Position numbers and translations under genes: made by a program. 64,000 nt of DNA, taken from Pyrrhosoma nymphula (taxonomy: Eukaryota > Arthropoda > Insecta > Odonata > Coenagrionidae). Below the pieces are notes generated by a model, which saw only the letters and a list, made by a program, of their open reading frames with translations, made no database searches and was not told the DNA's origin. Position 1 is the first letter of the stretch. Every line of letters starts with the position of its first letter. Below are positions 1 to 12,739 of this stretch, piece by piece. The stretch lies in contig OY754327.1 in the NCBI GenBank assembly GCA_963573305.1, positions 143,632,855 through 143,696,854 of the forward strand, in the 5' to 3' direction.

Positions 1-1060
1 TAAATTATCTGCGACACCCCCACCCTCTGCGTTTCATGGGTAGAACACGTCACGCCTCATGGGAAGGACGATTATAAAGACGCCGTGTGGTAAAACCGGC
101 TGGATTCGGGAAGAGTGGGAGAAAAAAAAGATTGGCCGTGTGCCAACTCGACGTCGTCGTCTCGGATTACGCGACTTCCTTCCAAATTTTAATCACACCT
201 CCGGGGCGCGTACGACAATGTGCGCGCGCGCGTGTGGAGAAAAGAAGAAAGAGCTTACAAGTCGCCGCGAGGGTCGCCTCTTCTCTTGCTACCCCACCTC
301 TCGCGGAAGGGGTCACTCACGGCCGGAACCGCCGCCGTCGCCCGGCCATTAATTTTCATCCCGTCACCCCAGGGAGCAGAGTAAGAGAGAAAAGCGGAAG
401 GACAAAGTGTTTATGCCGGGCGGTAGAGGTATGGAGCGCACGCTTCTGAATCGTCCGCGCTTCAACTTCTGTACGGTGAGCGGGGGGGGGGGGGGGGGGG
501 GGGGAAGATGAGAACGGGGACAACAGTGGAGCTGACTCGGAGTGCCCGCATTACGCCCACTTCTGCCTCATATCCTTCAGATAATCTCTCTTAATCTCCC
601 GTGCGAGTCTACAAGGGCCGAGTAGCGGGTGGGATGGGGGAGGAGAAGGAGGAGGTGGTTTAGGCAAGCGTGGAAGGATGGTTGACTGGCGCGGGGGGGG
701 GGGGCATGTTTTGCTGGGTCCCGGGAGTGGGCAGGAATGGCTCGGAGAGAACCTAGAAGGCCTTTGGGTTAATTGGGGGAAAAGGGCAAGGAGAAATTGC
801 CTGCCATCGGACCCGTGTGATGCAGTGTTGAAATCCTCCCAATCCATCCCCCTTTTACTCACATTTTGTTCCGTCCCCCTCCCTCACCTCTTGGGTCCTC
901 GAGATTTCTTCGACCCCCTTTCCTAACCCCGGGTCGAGTGCTGATGAAGACTTATGGGAGGACGCGTGCGGATCGAACTGGGAGCTAAGTAAGGGGAGGG
1001 AAATAGGTGGGTTCTCCCCGCCTAACCTGCTACTGGCGGATGGTTTAGAGCGGAGCGAAA
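1..1060. other. GC-rich island with a 23-base G run
   Basis: A GC-rich, CpG-containing block at the left edge of the window, with a (CG)n-like stretch near 219-233, an uninterrupted run of 23 G at 482-504 and a second G run near 691-702. Short open frames on both strands are low-complexity and show no recognisable domain. It could be a promoter of a gene to the left or a composition island; the sequence does not decide. Confidence 0.5.
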
Positions 1061-1066
1061 CGAAAC

Positions 1067-1346
1067 GATATGGTGACGTGAAATACTGGCGATAACGATA
1101 CTAGAATTTTAATACCGATAGCTTGATATTTTTAAATATCATTACTTAGCTCAGGTACTTAAAATTAGTTCTTAATTAGTAATCAGTAATTTTAAGAGAC
1201 ATTGCGACGACAGAGATATCGTGACGTAAAATACCTGTTTAACGATGCCCGTTAAACATCGGCAGCATAAAATGTGTTAGATGATTTCTGAGGTGACATA
1301 ATTTACATTGGTTCTTGCATTGTTATTAGAGATTTAAGAGACTTAA
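1067..1346 (+). repeat. Diverged 148 bp tandem duplication
   Basis: Two copies start at 1067 (GATATGGTGACGTGAAATAC) and 1215 (GATATCGTGACGTAAAATAC). Both end in a matching TTTAAGAGAC at about 1200 and 1342. The copies differ by substitutions and small indels, so the duplication is not recent. No coding content. Confidence 0.65.
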
Positions 1347-4300
1347 AAAAAGGTACAAGTTTAAAAAAATCTTATGTTCCTATTCAGTTACTGCGTACCT
1401 TCACTGATAATATATATTTTCGGAAATTTTCTCTTCTTTGCTTTTATTTCTAAGTACCTGTGATGCTAGTGTTTCTCCACCAGCCACAGGCATACAGGCA
1501 TAAATTTCTTTTTACCTTTCGTCGTTATTATTGTACATTAGTCTTTATAACATTTCACCAGCGACAAGTTTTTCGCTGAACGTTCGCAAATTCAGCTTAA
1601 TCGGTAAATACTACAACTATGTAAGACTCTAGCGGCCGAATTTGGTAATTCTACCATCTGGAATCGTCAAAACAAATGAATGCTCGTACTATGACTCATC
1701 AAATCTCCCCGTATACTCGCGTTCGATGGCTCAGCACTGCCTAGAGACCAGGTCACAGGTTTTCTTCGCCTGTGGCCTGTCGAAACGGACGGGATTGTCA
1801 GATTCTCATCTCAGAAGTGAAGGGGGGATGGCGTTGCTTCATTAAAGACGAGGCATTACCCTCGACGTCCGTCGCTGGGGCGTTGAGAAAAATTCACGCA
1901 GGGCACGGTCCGGGATCTTGAGGGCCTAAGCTGTCTCACTGTCACCCAAGGATACTACCAAATCCTCATTATGATCACGTCATTTACAAACGCGTGAGCG
2001 GCTTAACGAGAGAAAGTATTCATCCTTGGCTCGAGGAATTGTGGACAAAAACCTTGGGGGACAAATCACTTTTGATTCACGTTCGCATTTCTGCATCAGT
2101 GTCTTCCCGAAACTTGTAGGTTATTGTACGGTGCTCCTTCAGCCAAGATGAGATAAAAAATATGGAACCAACAGTAAACAAATACTACTGAATGTATATT
2201 ATTGTAATTTAAAAAAATGTTTGAACTATGAAATCATTTCTCCCAATCGCAAAATCTAGTGAAAATGTTAAACTCGAATATTTTCCTCGGCAATATTTTT
2301 AATAGATATCATGTAATACTGGAAGTATTAAAAAGGTAATTTGAAAATGTCTGCGCAATTGCGAACTAAAAAATACGAATCTCCAAAGATTTTTGCAATT
2401 TTTAGCTATTTTTGTGCATGAAACTCATGGTTACAATTAACGCACATTTAATTATAAAATTTTGGATTTACTCATATAATTTCATAACTTAAAACTAGGC
2501 AACTCATTTCTGCATCCTTGAGGAATAAATTCCCTAATAAGTTTTACATCAGCACATTACGTTTACAAGTTATTTCTCACTGCGTTTAATTATGAGCTAG
2601 AATAGTGTAAGTAAAAAAAGTCACTTTTTGGAAATTGAGGCTTGAAGTAAAATACATTAAACACAAAGTGCTCCTTTCTATTGGAAAAACTAAAGCTGAA
2701 CACACATCTCTCACGTATAAAATATAACACTAGTTAAGGAATGCATTTGCGTGCATAATTAAAATATGGTAAACGTCTGACTTACACCACTTTTGCTCTT
2801 AACGGCTGATTTAAGTTTGAATGAGTCATGCAAAGGCTTCGTAATCATAAAATGAGACAACAGTTAATTATATTTTTGCATTTATATGTTATTAATTATA
2901 AAATAATAGTCACATATTTAATTGAAAGTGGTAAGCCAGACTGGTATCTCGTGAGTTGAGTCTAACGCTTCAGCCAACTATAATAAAAACTGTGAATAAA
3001 TGTATTCACGTCCCTCAAACTTACTTCTAATATAACTATAGCCAATTATAATATAAGATAAGATGTGGAATGTATTTTCTTACGTCCATTCTTTGTCTAT
3101 AAACTCAGAACTCTAGCAAATGTCAGCCCACAGATATGTCCATCTGGGTGCTATGCTTACGCTCTCTTGACGCAGAGCACCACAGCAATATGCGTTACGC
3201 TAACAGTGTTATGAGCCATGCATGAAGCTTACCACCATTGTCCTCCATGGTAAATAGAAAGGAAATTAAGCCATGTGTGCGTGCAAACAGTTTTGCTAGG
3301 AGAATTTCAGTCATTTAGATGTTCCCCTTAAATTATTCATGCCTCGAGAAATGCTTCATGCCCTGAATCCTAAAGTTTAGGTAACTCGAACTTGGGTTTT
3401 AAAGTTTATGAGCAGACTTGGCGTCCACGATGCTAATACAGGGGTCAGAGACAAATTTGCGACTGTGGACAGCAGTAATATTGAAAGAATACATGATTAT
3501 GAGAGAAAGCAAAATAACAAATACATTACCAAAACAAATTACAAAAAAAGAATACCATATTTTCCACACTTAATAGTAAGTATAACAGATTTTTAACAGA
3601 ATATAAAGCGTTTATGACTTCAGCACAGTTCTAATTCAGGCCTCTCCTACACATTTCGCATCTTTTCTCTGGAAACCACACATAAAATGATCAATAATCC
3701 ACGTGGGAACATAACCTTGAAATCTCGAAAAAAATATGCTGGCGATGAAAATCATTTGCGGCTGATATGGTGCTAGTAAAGGAAAATAAAAAGAATATCT
3801 TATTGATCCCCGTTGGACATATCGACTCATTCCACACATTAGAAAAAAATACTTTTTTCTCAATTGATGCTACATAATATTTCATAATAATATCAATATG
3901 GATGAAAAAAAATTAAAAGCTAACTGCGAAATCCGTATATTGAATCAACTGCGTTTCATTCAAAATCATGACTGCATCAGGCGACTGGTCAACATTAATA
4001 AGCTTTAACAAGACGACTTGAAAATAATCTAATATCATTGAACACTTTGGTATACACGATTCTAAGCTAGTAATGATTCATTGTCGTTGCAACATGAAGA
4101 TGACTGCGCGCAGTATACACAGTCCACCCAAAAGCAAAGCTTCTAAGTTTTATCCAAAGGATACACGGAATCCGGTAGGTATAAACCTACGCTGCAACTA
4201 GGCCTTAATCGGCTGGAAATACTGTTTTCCATGCGTATAGAACGAATTCTTACAATTATTTCAATTAAAGCATTGGTATTTGTCGTAAAAAATTTCATAA

Positions 4301-5880
4301 TAAATTTGCAACTTCATATAAAAGTCAAAAGAAATTATATACGAATTTCTTATAATCAAATTTGAATATAAATTGTAGCTGTACATGAAAATATCCGTGA
4401 ACAAGTACTTTATATACTTTACAGGTCTTCATTGCAATCAATACTTTTTTACCTTTTCCACTGAATATATTAAACCATTACATATGTAAAACAGAATTCT
4501 ATAAACTTATTTCCAAAAAAGAGAATGGTTTCCACAAGCCAATCGGAATGAACTCATATGAAAGCCCAAATAATATCATTGGTTTCCGGTGTACATTCTT
4601 TTATTTGCATTTATCGTTTAATCTGTTCTAACGGCTCACCACCTCCCCGACACCATTCTGCTCTTCACACGTGCCGAAAAACAGAGGCCATTCAACAAAG
4701 CCTCTGTGCGCTTCAGTCAATTCTACGGAACCACAGTCAAATCTGGGATAAATGCAATGATTTGCAAACGAACAAGGATTTACACAACCCCTATTCATTT
4801 AATTTGCTGAATGCTGTTATTGTATTTTAGGCCATTCTAAAACCACGAAGAAAAAATTCCAAATTTCACGCAAAATATTTATATTCAAATTGTGTGCCAT
4901 AATTGGAATTACCTACAAATAAAATGACGGTTATAGAAATCATACTAATACCCGTATAGCTCAAATCCTGAAATTTTCTGAAAAATAGAGCTGTTGAGCG
5001 ATTAACCTGAAAATACGAAAACCAAACAACTTCCAAACTTCAGGCCAGTAGCTATTTATGTATCGTGACGCATTTTTTCGATGGCTATTTTATATACACA
5101 TTGTGATGGAAAAATCATTACGACAGTAAATTGATGGCATTAGCAAGAAATGCAATGCATTAAGACATTAGGCAATTCATATTCCATTTTCACTTTCTTC
5201 CGGATGAATTTTAGGACAAATAGCTCTCATCCATGACTTTTCCTAACCAATTGTCAAATAAAGCAGAGTTCAGTAAAAATGAGTATTTTACCCAACTTTC
5301 AACTACCATAAATTCTCGCCATGCCATAACTTAACTCAATCTGTAAGAGAACGAAATGACAATTGTATTTTGACCAATTGAATGGAATTCAAAATTCAAA
5401 AATATATATCATCAATGAGAATATTGCAATTCACTTTCTGACTACAAACACTTGTACTATTATGAACTTTATTTTACATATTATTCTTCTTCTATCGTTG
5501 AGAAATTGATGGAAAAAATAATAGATTGATTTTCCTCGCAACATAATGCCATTGGGAATAACAGGATCGTATCAACAAAACTTCAACTCTCCGAATGATT
5601 TCAAACACTTACACCCACAGAAATGAACGACATTTAGAGCTACCAAAGCTATGCAAACAAGGCAAGTTTAATCCTTCTGTAATGAGTGATGACATAATTT
5701 GAACATTGGCATGTCCTCTCTTGTTTGCGGGAGCCGAAGCGCATACGACAGATTCCACACATCCTAATGCTAGTCGAGAGACCTGTGTTGCGCAATTCTC
5801 GTATGTGACCACGGGACCTTCTGTCGTGAAAGTATTCCCAAAACGCGCAGTAATAGTCCCTGTAGCAATTCCCCAAACCT
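1347..5880. other. AT-rich non-coding DNA
   Basis: No coding similarity, RNA gene or clear repeat was recognised. The open frames are short and have unbiased composition. A small inverted repeat (GGTCACAGG / CCTGTGGCC) lies near 1751-1777. On the minus strand this lies within the presumed NPF intron. Confidence 0.5.
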
Positions 5881-6330
5881 AGTCGGCGGTCATGGCGACC
5901 GGCCAGTATTCGTGTAATCCCTCTTCGTCGACGGTCCTTTCATCCCGACCCCTGCGTATGAAAAATGCACCCGGATCATTTGCGGTTTAAGCGATCATCG
6001 CGAGCGCAACTCGTTTTTAATTCAACGGCCTTTTGTCCGAGGGGGCTGGGGTGGGGTGGAAGGGGCAGCGGCCAAATTGTAGCTGTGGTCACGCGTACGG
6101 GAACAAAAGAGGATCGGCCGAGTCAAACCGCGGTTGCCGACGGGACCCTAGGAGCGATAACGGGCTCCGTTTCGTCGGAGAAGGGAAAGAGATGGGAGGG
6201 GAGGAATGAGAGCCAGTGGTGGAAGATGCTTGGGCAGGATACGGAGTTTGAGGTTTCCTGGCGACCGCAACAGTCACAACAAATTAAAAATCCCACATCC
6301 TCGTTTGCTGGTTGGCCATTTGGGGTCGCG
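5880..6330. other. GC-rich island
   Basis: A moderately GC-rich block with many CpGs between AT-rich flanks. Open frames on both strands (for example 5965-6342 plus) lack recognisable domains. It lies immediately beside a SINE. Confidence 0.4.
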
Positions 6331-6364
6331 ACCGAAAACTGAGGTAATTTGTGCCATTGGGACA

Positions 6365-6650
6365 GGTGGGTAAGTTGGTAATGCCTGAGTTATTTGAGGA
6401 ATGGAGAAAGGATGGAGAAAAACACGGCATCGGCATTAGCCTACTCTAAAAAAAGGCGTCGAGGGGAACAGAGTTTAATGTTCTATCCGACGATCGGGGA
6501 GCTGCGCTTAAAAGGATTTCCGCTTAGCATCCAAGTATGGGTCGCGATTATACTCAATAGTCTCTGTCGTCACCGAGATTTAAACTTGGGCCTTTGTGGA
6601 TAGAACGCCACAACCTTAGCCAACACAAAAACTCAAATCCCAGAGTCAGG
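6365..6650 (-). mobile_element. tRNA-derived SINE (family A)
   Basis: On the minus strand a tRNA-like head carries an A-box (TGGCTAAGGTTG) and a B-box (AGTTTAAATCTC). A body follows with the stretches CCATACTTGG and TGCCGTGTTTTTCTCCAT. The same body recurs in the same orientation at 27425-27815, which shows a dispersed family. Ends are approximate and no target-site duplication was resolved. Confidence 0.65.
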
Positions 6651-6909
6651 GTATTGAAGGGCAACGGCCGGCCACGATGAGAACTCTGGTTACCGATTGA
6701 TAGCGAAGATTAGTTTAATCGGAGGGGTGATCCTACTATTCGTACAATTAATATTACTACTATTATTACTACTATTTTTGTCAGCAATTGGCTGCCAGTA
6801 AGTATGAAATGACCTTATCCGTTGAATCACGTTACAATGTACTATTACTAACATTATGTAGGTTAGCCAACGGAAATGCTTTTTCTAATTAATACTTTTT
6901 TCATAATAT

Positions 6910-7125
6910 CGGGATAGTGTGGAGGTTGTTGAAATGGAATCCCATTCCTATGGTCCGGGTTCTAATTCTGACATTGGTGGAGACTTTTTAGTGAAATACC
7001 GACCTCTACTTTTGGAGCATGTGGAGGACGGTTCAAGTGTGGTACTCCGTTCGTCAGATGTGACGTAAAACCTCTCCACCCTGCATCTACTCCAAAAACC
7101 TTCTCCTTGCTCCCAGCCCGAGAAA
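6910..7125 (+). mobile_element. tRNA-derived SINE copy
   Basis: The plus strand has a degenerate tRNA-like head with B-box-like GGTTCTAATTC, then a body with GGTGGAGACTTTTTAG and a segment containing CGTCAGATGTGACG. The body resembles those at 7440-7640 and 54585-54950. Copies are quite diverged. Confidence 0.55.
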
Positions 7126-7439
7126 TATACTGCAGCGCACTTTATGTTGAATTAACGCTTACTGACTTCAATTATTGCAGTTTTTCAATGATTCTAAATT
7201 AAGATGGGTTAGTGCCTTGGTTTTATTATCTTAAACTCCTTGGAGGAATTCGCTTACCACAACTTTTTTTTCGAAAATTGCCTGAGTTATACAGACGTGA
7301 CTTTTGCAAAAAGAGGGCACATTTTTCTTTAAGAGGAAAGAATATAAAAAATTGAAACTATATCATTTTACAGTGGAACTTCCTCTGAGAGAATGAAAAT
7401 TTGGGAGTAGAACGTGTGAGAAACGTCAACAAAAATGAA

Positions 7440-7640
7440 AATGGGTTGATAAGGTGGCTATAACACTGCCTTACCATCCCAATTAGAGGAATCGTATTTA
7501 AATCCCGGCATTGACAGAGGTTTTTAGCAGAATTCCGATGCCTTCATGGGTGCCACGTAGGGAGATCTTCAAGAGTATGAACATCGTCGGTTGAATGACT
7601 CGAATACCAGCGATTAATATTCCTGATAGCCGATGAGTAG
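7440..7640 (+). mobile_element. tRNA-derived SINE copy
   Basis: The head reads AAGGTGGCTATAACACTGCC with a B-box-like TATTTAAATCCCGGC and a body starting GACAGAGGTTTTTAGCAG. It is in the same orientation as, and related to, the SINE 500 bp upstream. Ends are approximate. Confidence 0.55.
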
Positions 7641-7659
7641 ACGAGAGAGGATGGTACAA

Positions 7660-8500
7660 CTCGAGACGATGTGAAGTGACTCGTTTGAGAGTCCACTGAG
7701 TCCAGTTAAACTGTGGATACCCTTGACGCCTTACGTTAAATATAGGCTAACGTCGACGCTGGGTTACACCATACCATTTTTCCCATGGCTTTCTAACCAT
7801 CTATCCTTACTTGAGTAAAATACCTCAGATATCAGTCACCTCCGCAAGCAAACCACCAACATCTCAAAAAAGCGAGTGAATACGGAGACGGAGGCGGGTC
7901 TAGCGGGCGCATGTTCAACGCAGAAAGCAGTTTTCCCTCGGAACGAGAGGATCAGCGAGGAAACGAGAAGAGGAGCCATTTTCTTAATCCATCACCAACA
8001 TCATTCGAAATCCGCTCTTCTCACTGAGAGGCAATTTCCTCCGCACAGTATTCCTCGCATGAATTAGCGCGAGGTGATGTGCAACTTGCACGAGGGATGA
8101 TGCTGATCCAGTGGGCGGGTTGATATTGCATGCATGACATGCGTGGAGAGGAAAATTTCAATCTTCTGAGGAAAACTCATTCGGCGTAATCAGAAATTCG
8201 GATTCATGAAACTCTGATTAGTGAGATCCTCAATCCCTCTTTTATAAGTCTTTGCATAGTCATAATTAAACAAAAATCTCCCTCTGCCACACGCGCTTGG
8301 GGCGGCTTTTAAGACAATATGAGGATACATTTCATAACTGAGAACTTTTCCTGAAAGCGGGATAATTCAGTTCAGCGCAGATTGGTAACATTTATTTAGA
8401 AATAACTATTTTTATTCCTGATAAATTAATCCGTTGTGCGTTAAATTGGAAAACATAACCCTTAGAGAATAAAACTTTCATTATATAGAATGAAATTTTC
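7660..8500. other. Non-coding DNA
   Basis: Mixed composition, no coding similarity and no clear repeat. The frame at 7876-8067 shows no recognisable domain. Confidence 0.4.
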
Positions 8501-8521
8501 CAAGGATACTTCAAGATGTCC

Positions 8522-8601
8522 ACATCTGAGAACTCCACCCCAAAGCATTACAGTTAAAATGACACCTGAGAAATCCACCCCAAAGCATTACAGATAAAAT
8601 G
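8522..8601 (+). repeat. 40 bp direct tandem repeat, two copies
   Basis: Two adjacent 40 bp units (8522-8561 and 8562-8601) share the core CCACCCCAAAGCATTACAG followed by TAAAATGAC with an A/T difference, and differ at only a few positions. This is a relatively recent local duplication with no coding content. Confidence 0.85.
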
Positions 8602-11390
8602 ACACAGGTTTTTATTGTGCTCTGGGCATCCAGATTATCACTTATAAATCAATTGTAAACAGATATGCAATAATCCATTTCATATCTAAATAACATTGTG
8701 AGGTATGATTTAAGTTGAAAGCTATCAAATTAATATTTCAAATTATTCAAATGAATAATAAGAAATGTATTGTTCGAAGATACAAATACATACAGAGAGA
8801 CTCTGTGGTGTAAGAAATATCACAAACCTTGCAACCCAAAAAATAAAAATGAGGAGCAGCATACAAGTCCTATTGCTAAAACTCCACTCAAAGACAAAAC
8901 GTTAACACCCAAGCCTATTTTAATCTGTAAAGCCACTGAGGAAGTACAGAATGAATTTTATGCCCTGTAGCTTATCATTTTTGTGTTCTACTTCCAATTT
9001 TTCTAGCAGAACTTGATGTAATAACATTATATATTAATAATTATAGTGAATGGTGAACAATTTTTTCTCATAAGACATCGATGACGGCCATTAAGCCCCT
9101 ATAAACCTGATACATCACTCAGAGCTTGTTACTAAGTTTTCTAGCCTGAATATCGAATTTACATAACAACTGTATACGTCTGTATATTATCCTACAAGCC
9201 ACCGCACGTGATGCAACGAGTCATCACGGGTTGGGTCACCAGTCATGAAGTGGTGGATAAAAGGGAAAAGAAATCACAAGGTACACAAAAATTATAAGGT
9301 ACACATATAAATGAAGGTATCTTCTAATATGGTTTACCTGTTTGTAGTATTAGTAGTAATGAGTTTTTCGGGTATTTCGACAACTTTGCACCGCTTTCAA
9401 TACGTTTAGACTTTTTTCAAAGCATTACGCCAAAAATGTTGATCTTTATTAATAAAAAAAAATATAGGCTGCTAGATTTGGATGGAAAAGCATTGATACA
9501 TGTAAAAGGCAAACTGTCTTTAAAATTGAATAACTCCCGCACGAAAATCAGGATCATCCCCTATGACATCCCTGTTTATATTTTGATCGTGTACGTCAAT
9601 TGAGAAAAATAACTCTTGAAGGTACATACATTAGCATTCAACAGGGTAATTTTTGTCGTTTCAGTCTAGCTTTTAGATGTGGTGTCAGAGTAATGAAGCA
9701 TATAGTTAGAGTAATCATCGTGTCAGCTTAAACCAAGCAAGCTTTTAATTTTCCAAGCCCCATAATTCTGGCGTTTAACCTTCAAATGTTTAGGGGCACA
9801 TTTCAGTCATTGAATGCGTGGCACTTTCTGTTTGCTCTTGGGAGATTTTAATGAATCGCTCGATTTTCCTTTATATTTGCTTCATCTCAATAATTAAATA
9901 TTTCCATACTGTGTCCCAAATTCTTGTGGAGTACTCGAAATGAGGCCTACCTGGAGCGAACATCATCTCTCCTCGCCTATTTTCTTCCGAGGACCTTCCT
10001 AGACCTAACCTCTCTTGATTAATGCCAACCTCTTTAACGCAGTGCCACAAAATGTTGCAAATGCGTTTCCTCCATGATGAATCTGAAGTAACAGTGACGC
10101 ATGCAGAAATTTACTTCGCCCACTACGCTTACATCTGTTCCTATGACTTAATGAGTTCGAGGTTGAAGATATTTCATTTGCAGAAAGCGCATTACGGAGC
10201 ATTTCTTTGGATTTAGTTCGAGCCCCCACTCCAGACAGTACACTACCTCCAAGGAGGGACAGAATTATACGACGACTGTCAAACCTGTGACCTTCAAGTC
10301 ATCTGACAGGGCGTTACGCGTCTAGCAAAACAAGTTAAAATGCAAAGGAGTTAATGAAAAATCAATAAGGGACGTGGAGAAAATTTATTTTTTTACGAGA
10401 ATATTGAAGAAAGTAAAAATGATCGAAGTCAATTGTCCTTTATTGTTGAAGTTGAACAAAAATTAATAATGAAAAGTTGTGGCATGTGACTGAGCAATGA
10501 AGTATAAATCACTTACAAATTTGATTTAAATCCGTCAAGTTCCGATTCTACCTCATATTAGGAGAAAGTGTAAATAATTATCATTAGGTAATGAGATAAT
10601 TTCTATTTTACTTTAGTTTTAGCAAATATTACTCCGTGTTATAAGACATGTGTTCCTTCGATCAATTGATTAGCAACTCACTGGCAACTGAAAATTTTTA
10701 ACATGAGTGGTGTCAGTGAAATATATTGGCACTAATTAATCACTGAGACTTCGTGGTAAATTGAGAAACGGGCAGCTCTGCACGATTAGAAAAGAATTGG
10801 GTATTTTTTGCAACTTTTAATTTGGGGACACGGTAAGTATTAATGAAAAATTATTATCAAGCATTTTTTCACGCCGTGCGATGAAAACGCCTTCAAAACA
10901 GAAGGATATTTTCATTAAGTTATTTAGATGGGAAATAAATTTATTTTTAAGCGATTGAGGAAACATACGAGCTACACACCTTACATTTTTAAAAGCGATC
11001 TTTGCATTATAACGTCCTCGCTTTCAAACTAATGTCCCGTAAGAGCCCGCAGATGTATCAAATTCCATGGCAAACGGATTCTGTGTTTTGGAAAATGTCT
11101 CGAAAAACATTGAAATAATACACCGATATTTTGGTATCACTAGATTAAATTGAGGTTAAACCCATTCTAATTGGCACTAGTAATATCTCGCTTAAACTAC
11201 CTTAAAAGAATGATTGAACGAAATATTAGACAATTAGAAATGTTCTCGAAGAGTAAAACATTGTAACACTGGCAGGGGAGAGGGAATCTAACGTGTATTT
11301 TTTTTTATTTAGCATCAAACTCCTCAAAGCATACTTAAACAGAGTTCTCTTCGTGACTATGCAATAACATTTCCTGAAGAGCTTAGCGCT
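8602..11390. other. AT-rich non-coding DNA
   Basis: No coding similarity was seen. The notable content is a copy of a short dispersed motif (AATATCTCGCTTAAACTACC) at about 11184-11205, and a CCTACAAGCCACC segment near 9191 that weakly resembles repeat tails elsewhere in the window. Confidence 0.45.
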
Positions 11391-11399
11391 ATAGTTAAA

Positions 11400-12190
11400 A
11401 TTCCCTTGCCCTCCACTCCATATTACTCGCCGTCAATGACCACCTGTTATGCCACCACCCGTGGGAACAACAGAGTGGCGCTTCAAGGCCCCAATAACCT
11501 CAAAGACCCTCCCCACTGCCCATCTCTCAGAGCTCGCGCTCTCAGACTCATCACAGGCGCCCATCGCACCTCATCGCATCACCGAGGGCCCCTCGACCAT
11601 CCACGCCCTTATCCCCCGCTGGGAGGGGACATGAAAATCAAAAGACTCCCTGAATTCGCTTCTTCCGTTGCGGAATTATTTCCATTGATTTTCCAAATGC
11701 ACATACCGGGTCGCGTCGAAATTCAACCCAACCCCGGCCGCCTATAGCTCAACGGTGTCGTTCCCTCTTTTCACAAAAGGGTGTCGCCCCCTGGTTTTCT
11801 AGTTTTTCCCTACTGTTCCCCCCACCCCGACCACGGAACATCCCGTGCTCTCACTCCGTTTAGCGGGTCTTCATCACGAAGCCTCACTCACTCACTCAAA
11901 TCGACGCTCGTCGAAATAGCCAAAAGCGCGAAGCGCTGCAATTCTTTTAAAAGCAAACCACTTCTTTCCATTCACACGCACCGATTCCCTCGCCCTGCAA
12001 CCCTCTCTCTCTTTCCCTTTATTCAATATCCCTATGCTCCAGGCGCTGTATATCCACAAATTCCCCAACAGTACGCATTCGTCTAGTCTCGTTCCTGATG
12101 CAAGTCTCCCAAACGGCTCACGTCACGCTTTTGCAATTTGACCAGCGAGGTGACACCCACCGACCACCGCGGACTTTGCGGTGGGCATTT
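11400..12190. other. GC-rich island
   Basis: A pyrimidine-biased, GC-rich block on the plus strand. Two open frames (11406-11747 and 11781-12086) have Pro/Ser/His-rich composition without domain similarity. A weak SINE-head-like stretch on the minus strand near 11710-11755 could not be confirmed. Confidence 0.4.
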
Positions 12191-12301
12191 GAAACTCGGT
12201 CAATGCAACCGGCTCCTGCGCTATATGCATAAGGCTGTATGCTGCAATTTTTCTCTACCTCACATATAACCCGTATCTTTTACCCAAGAGGCCTTAAAGA
12301 A

Positions 12302-12739
12302 TCTACTAATTTTTATAAGGGCATGGAGTTAATACTAATGGTTTATACTGGTAGTTATAGTGTTTGAATTTATGCTATTTCAATGGTTGTTCTTTGAATA
12401 TTTGCCATGTGAAACCAGTTTTGACACTACTTGTTAAATTTAATAATATATTTAAGGCGTATATCTTGCTATAGGAAAGGAACCTTTACGCCATTCCAAT
12501 TTAAGTTACATTAGCTTAAGAGATTTAATGGCATTCTTGAACGATTCAAAAATTTCAAATGGATATTAAAATTTCGGGCAAAAATGGAAGAAAGACAATA
12601 TGCTTCGAATTTTGTGGATTCAATGACAAAAATGTATGTTTGTAAAAAATTGTATTTAGTTTTTTGTCAGCGCATACCATCATAAATTACCAGTATAAAC
12701 CATTAGTATTAACTCCAGTCCCTTATAAAAAATAGTACA
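12302..12739. mobile_element. Non-autonomous DNA element with ~55 bp inverted termini
   Basis: The left arm (about 12303-12358) and right arm (about 12682-12738) are reverse complements over some 55 bp, sharing GGAGTTAATACTAATGG and GTTTATACTGGTA with few mismatches and one indel. About 320 bp of AT-rich non-coding DNA lie between them. This is the architecture of a MITE or foldback element. I could not resolve the superfamily or a target-site duplication. Confidence 0.75.

Noticed and set aside
5820..5877. Possible NPF exon 2 (AG then GTTTGGGGAATTG on the minus strand)
   Set aside because: It would read RFGELLQ without a basic processing site after Gly, and there is no pyrimidine tract before the AG.
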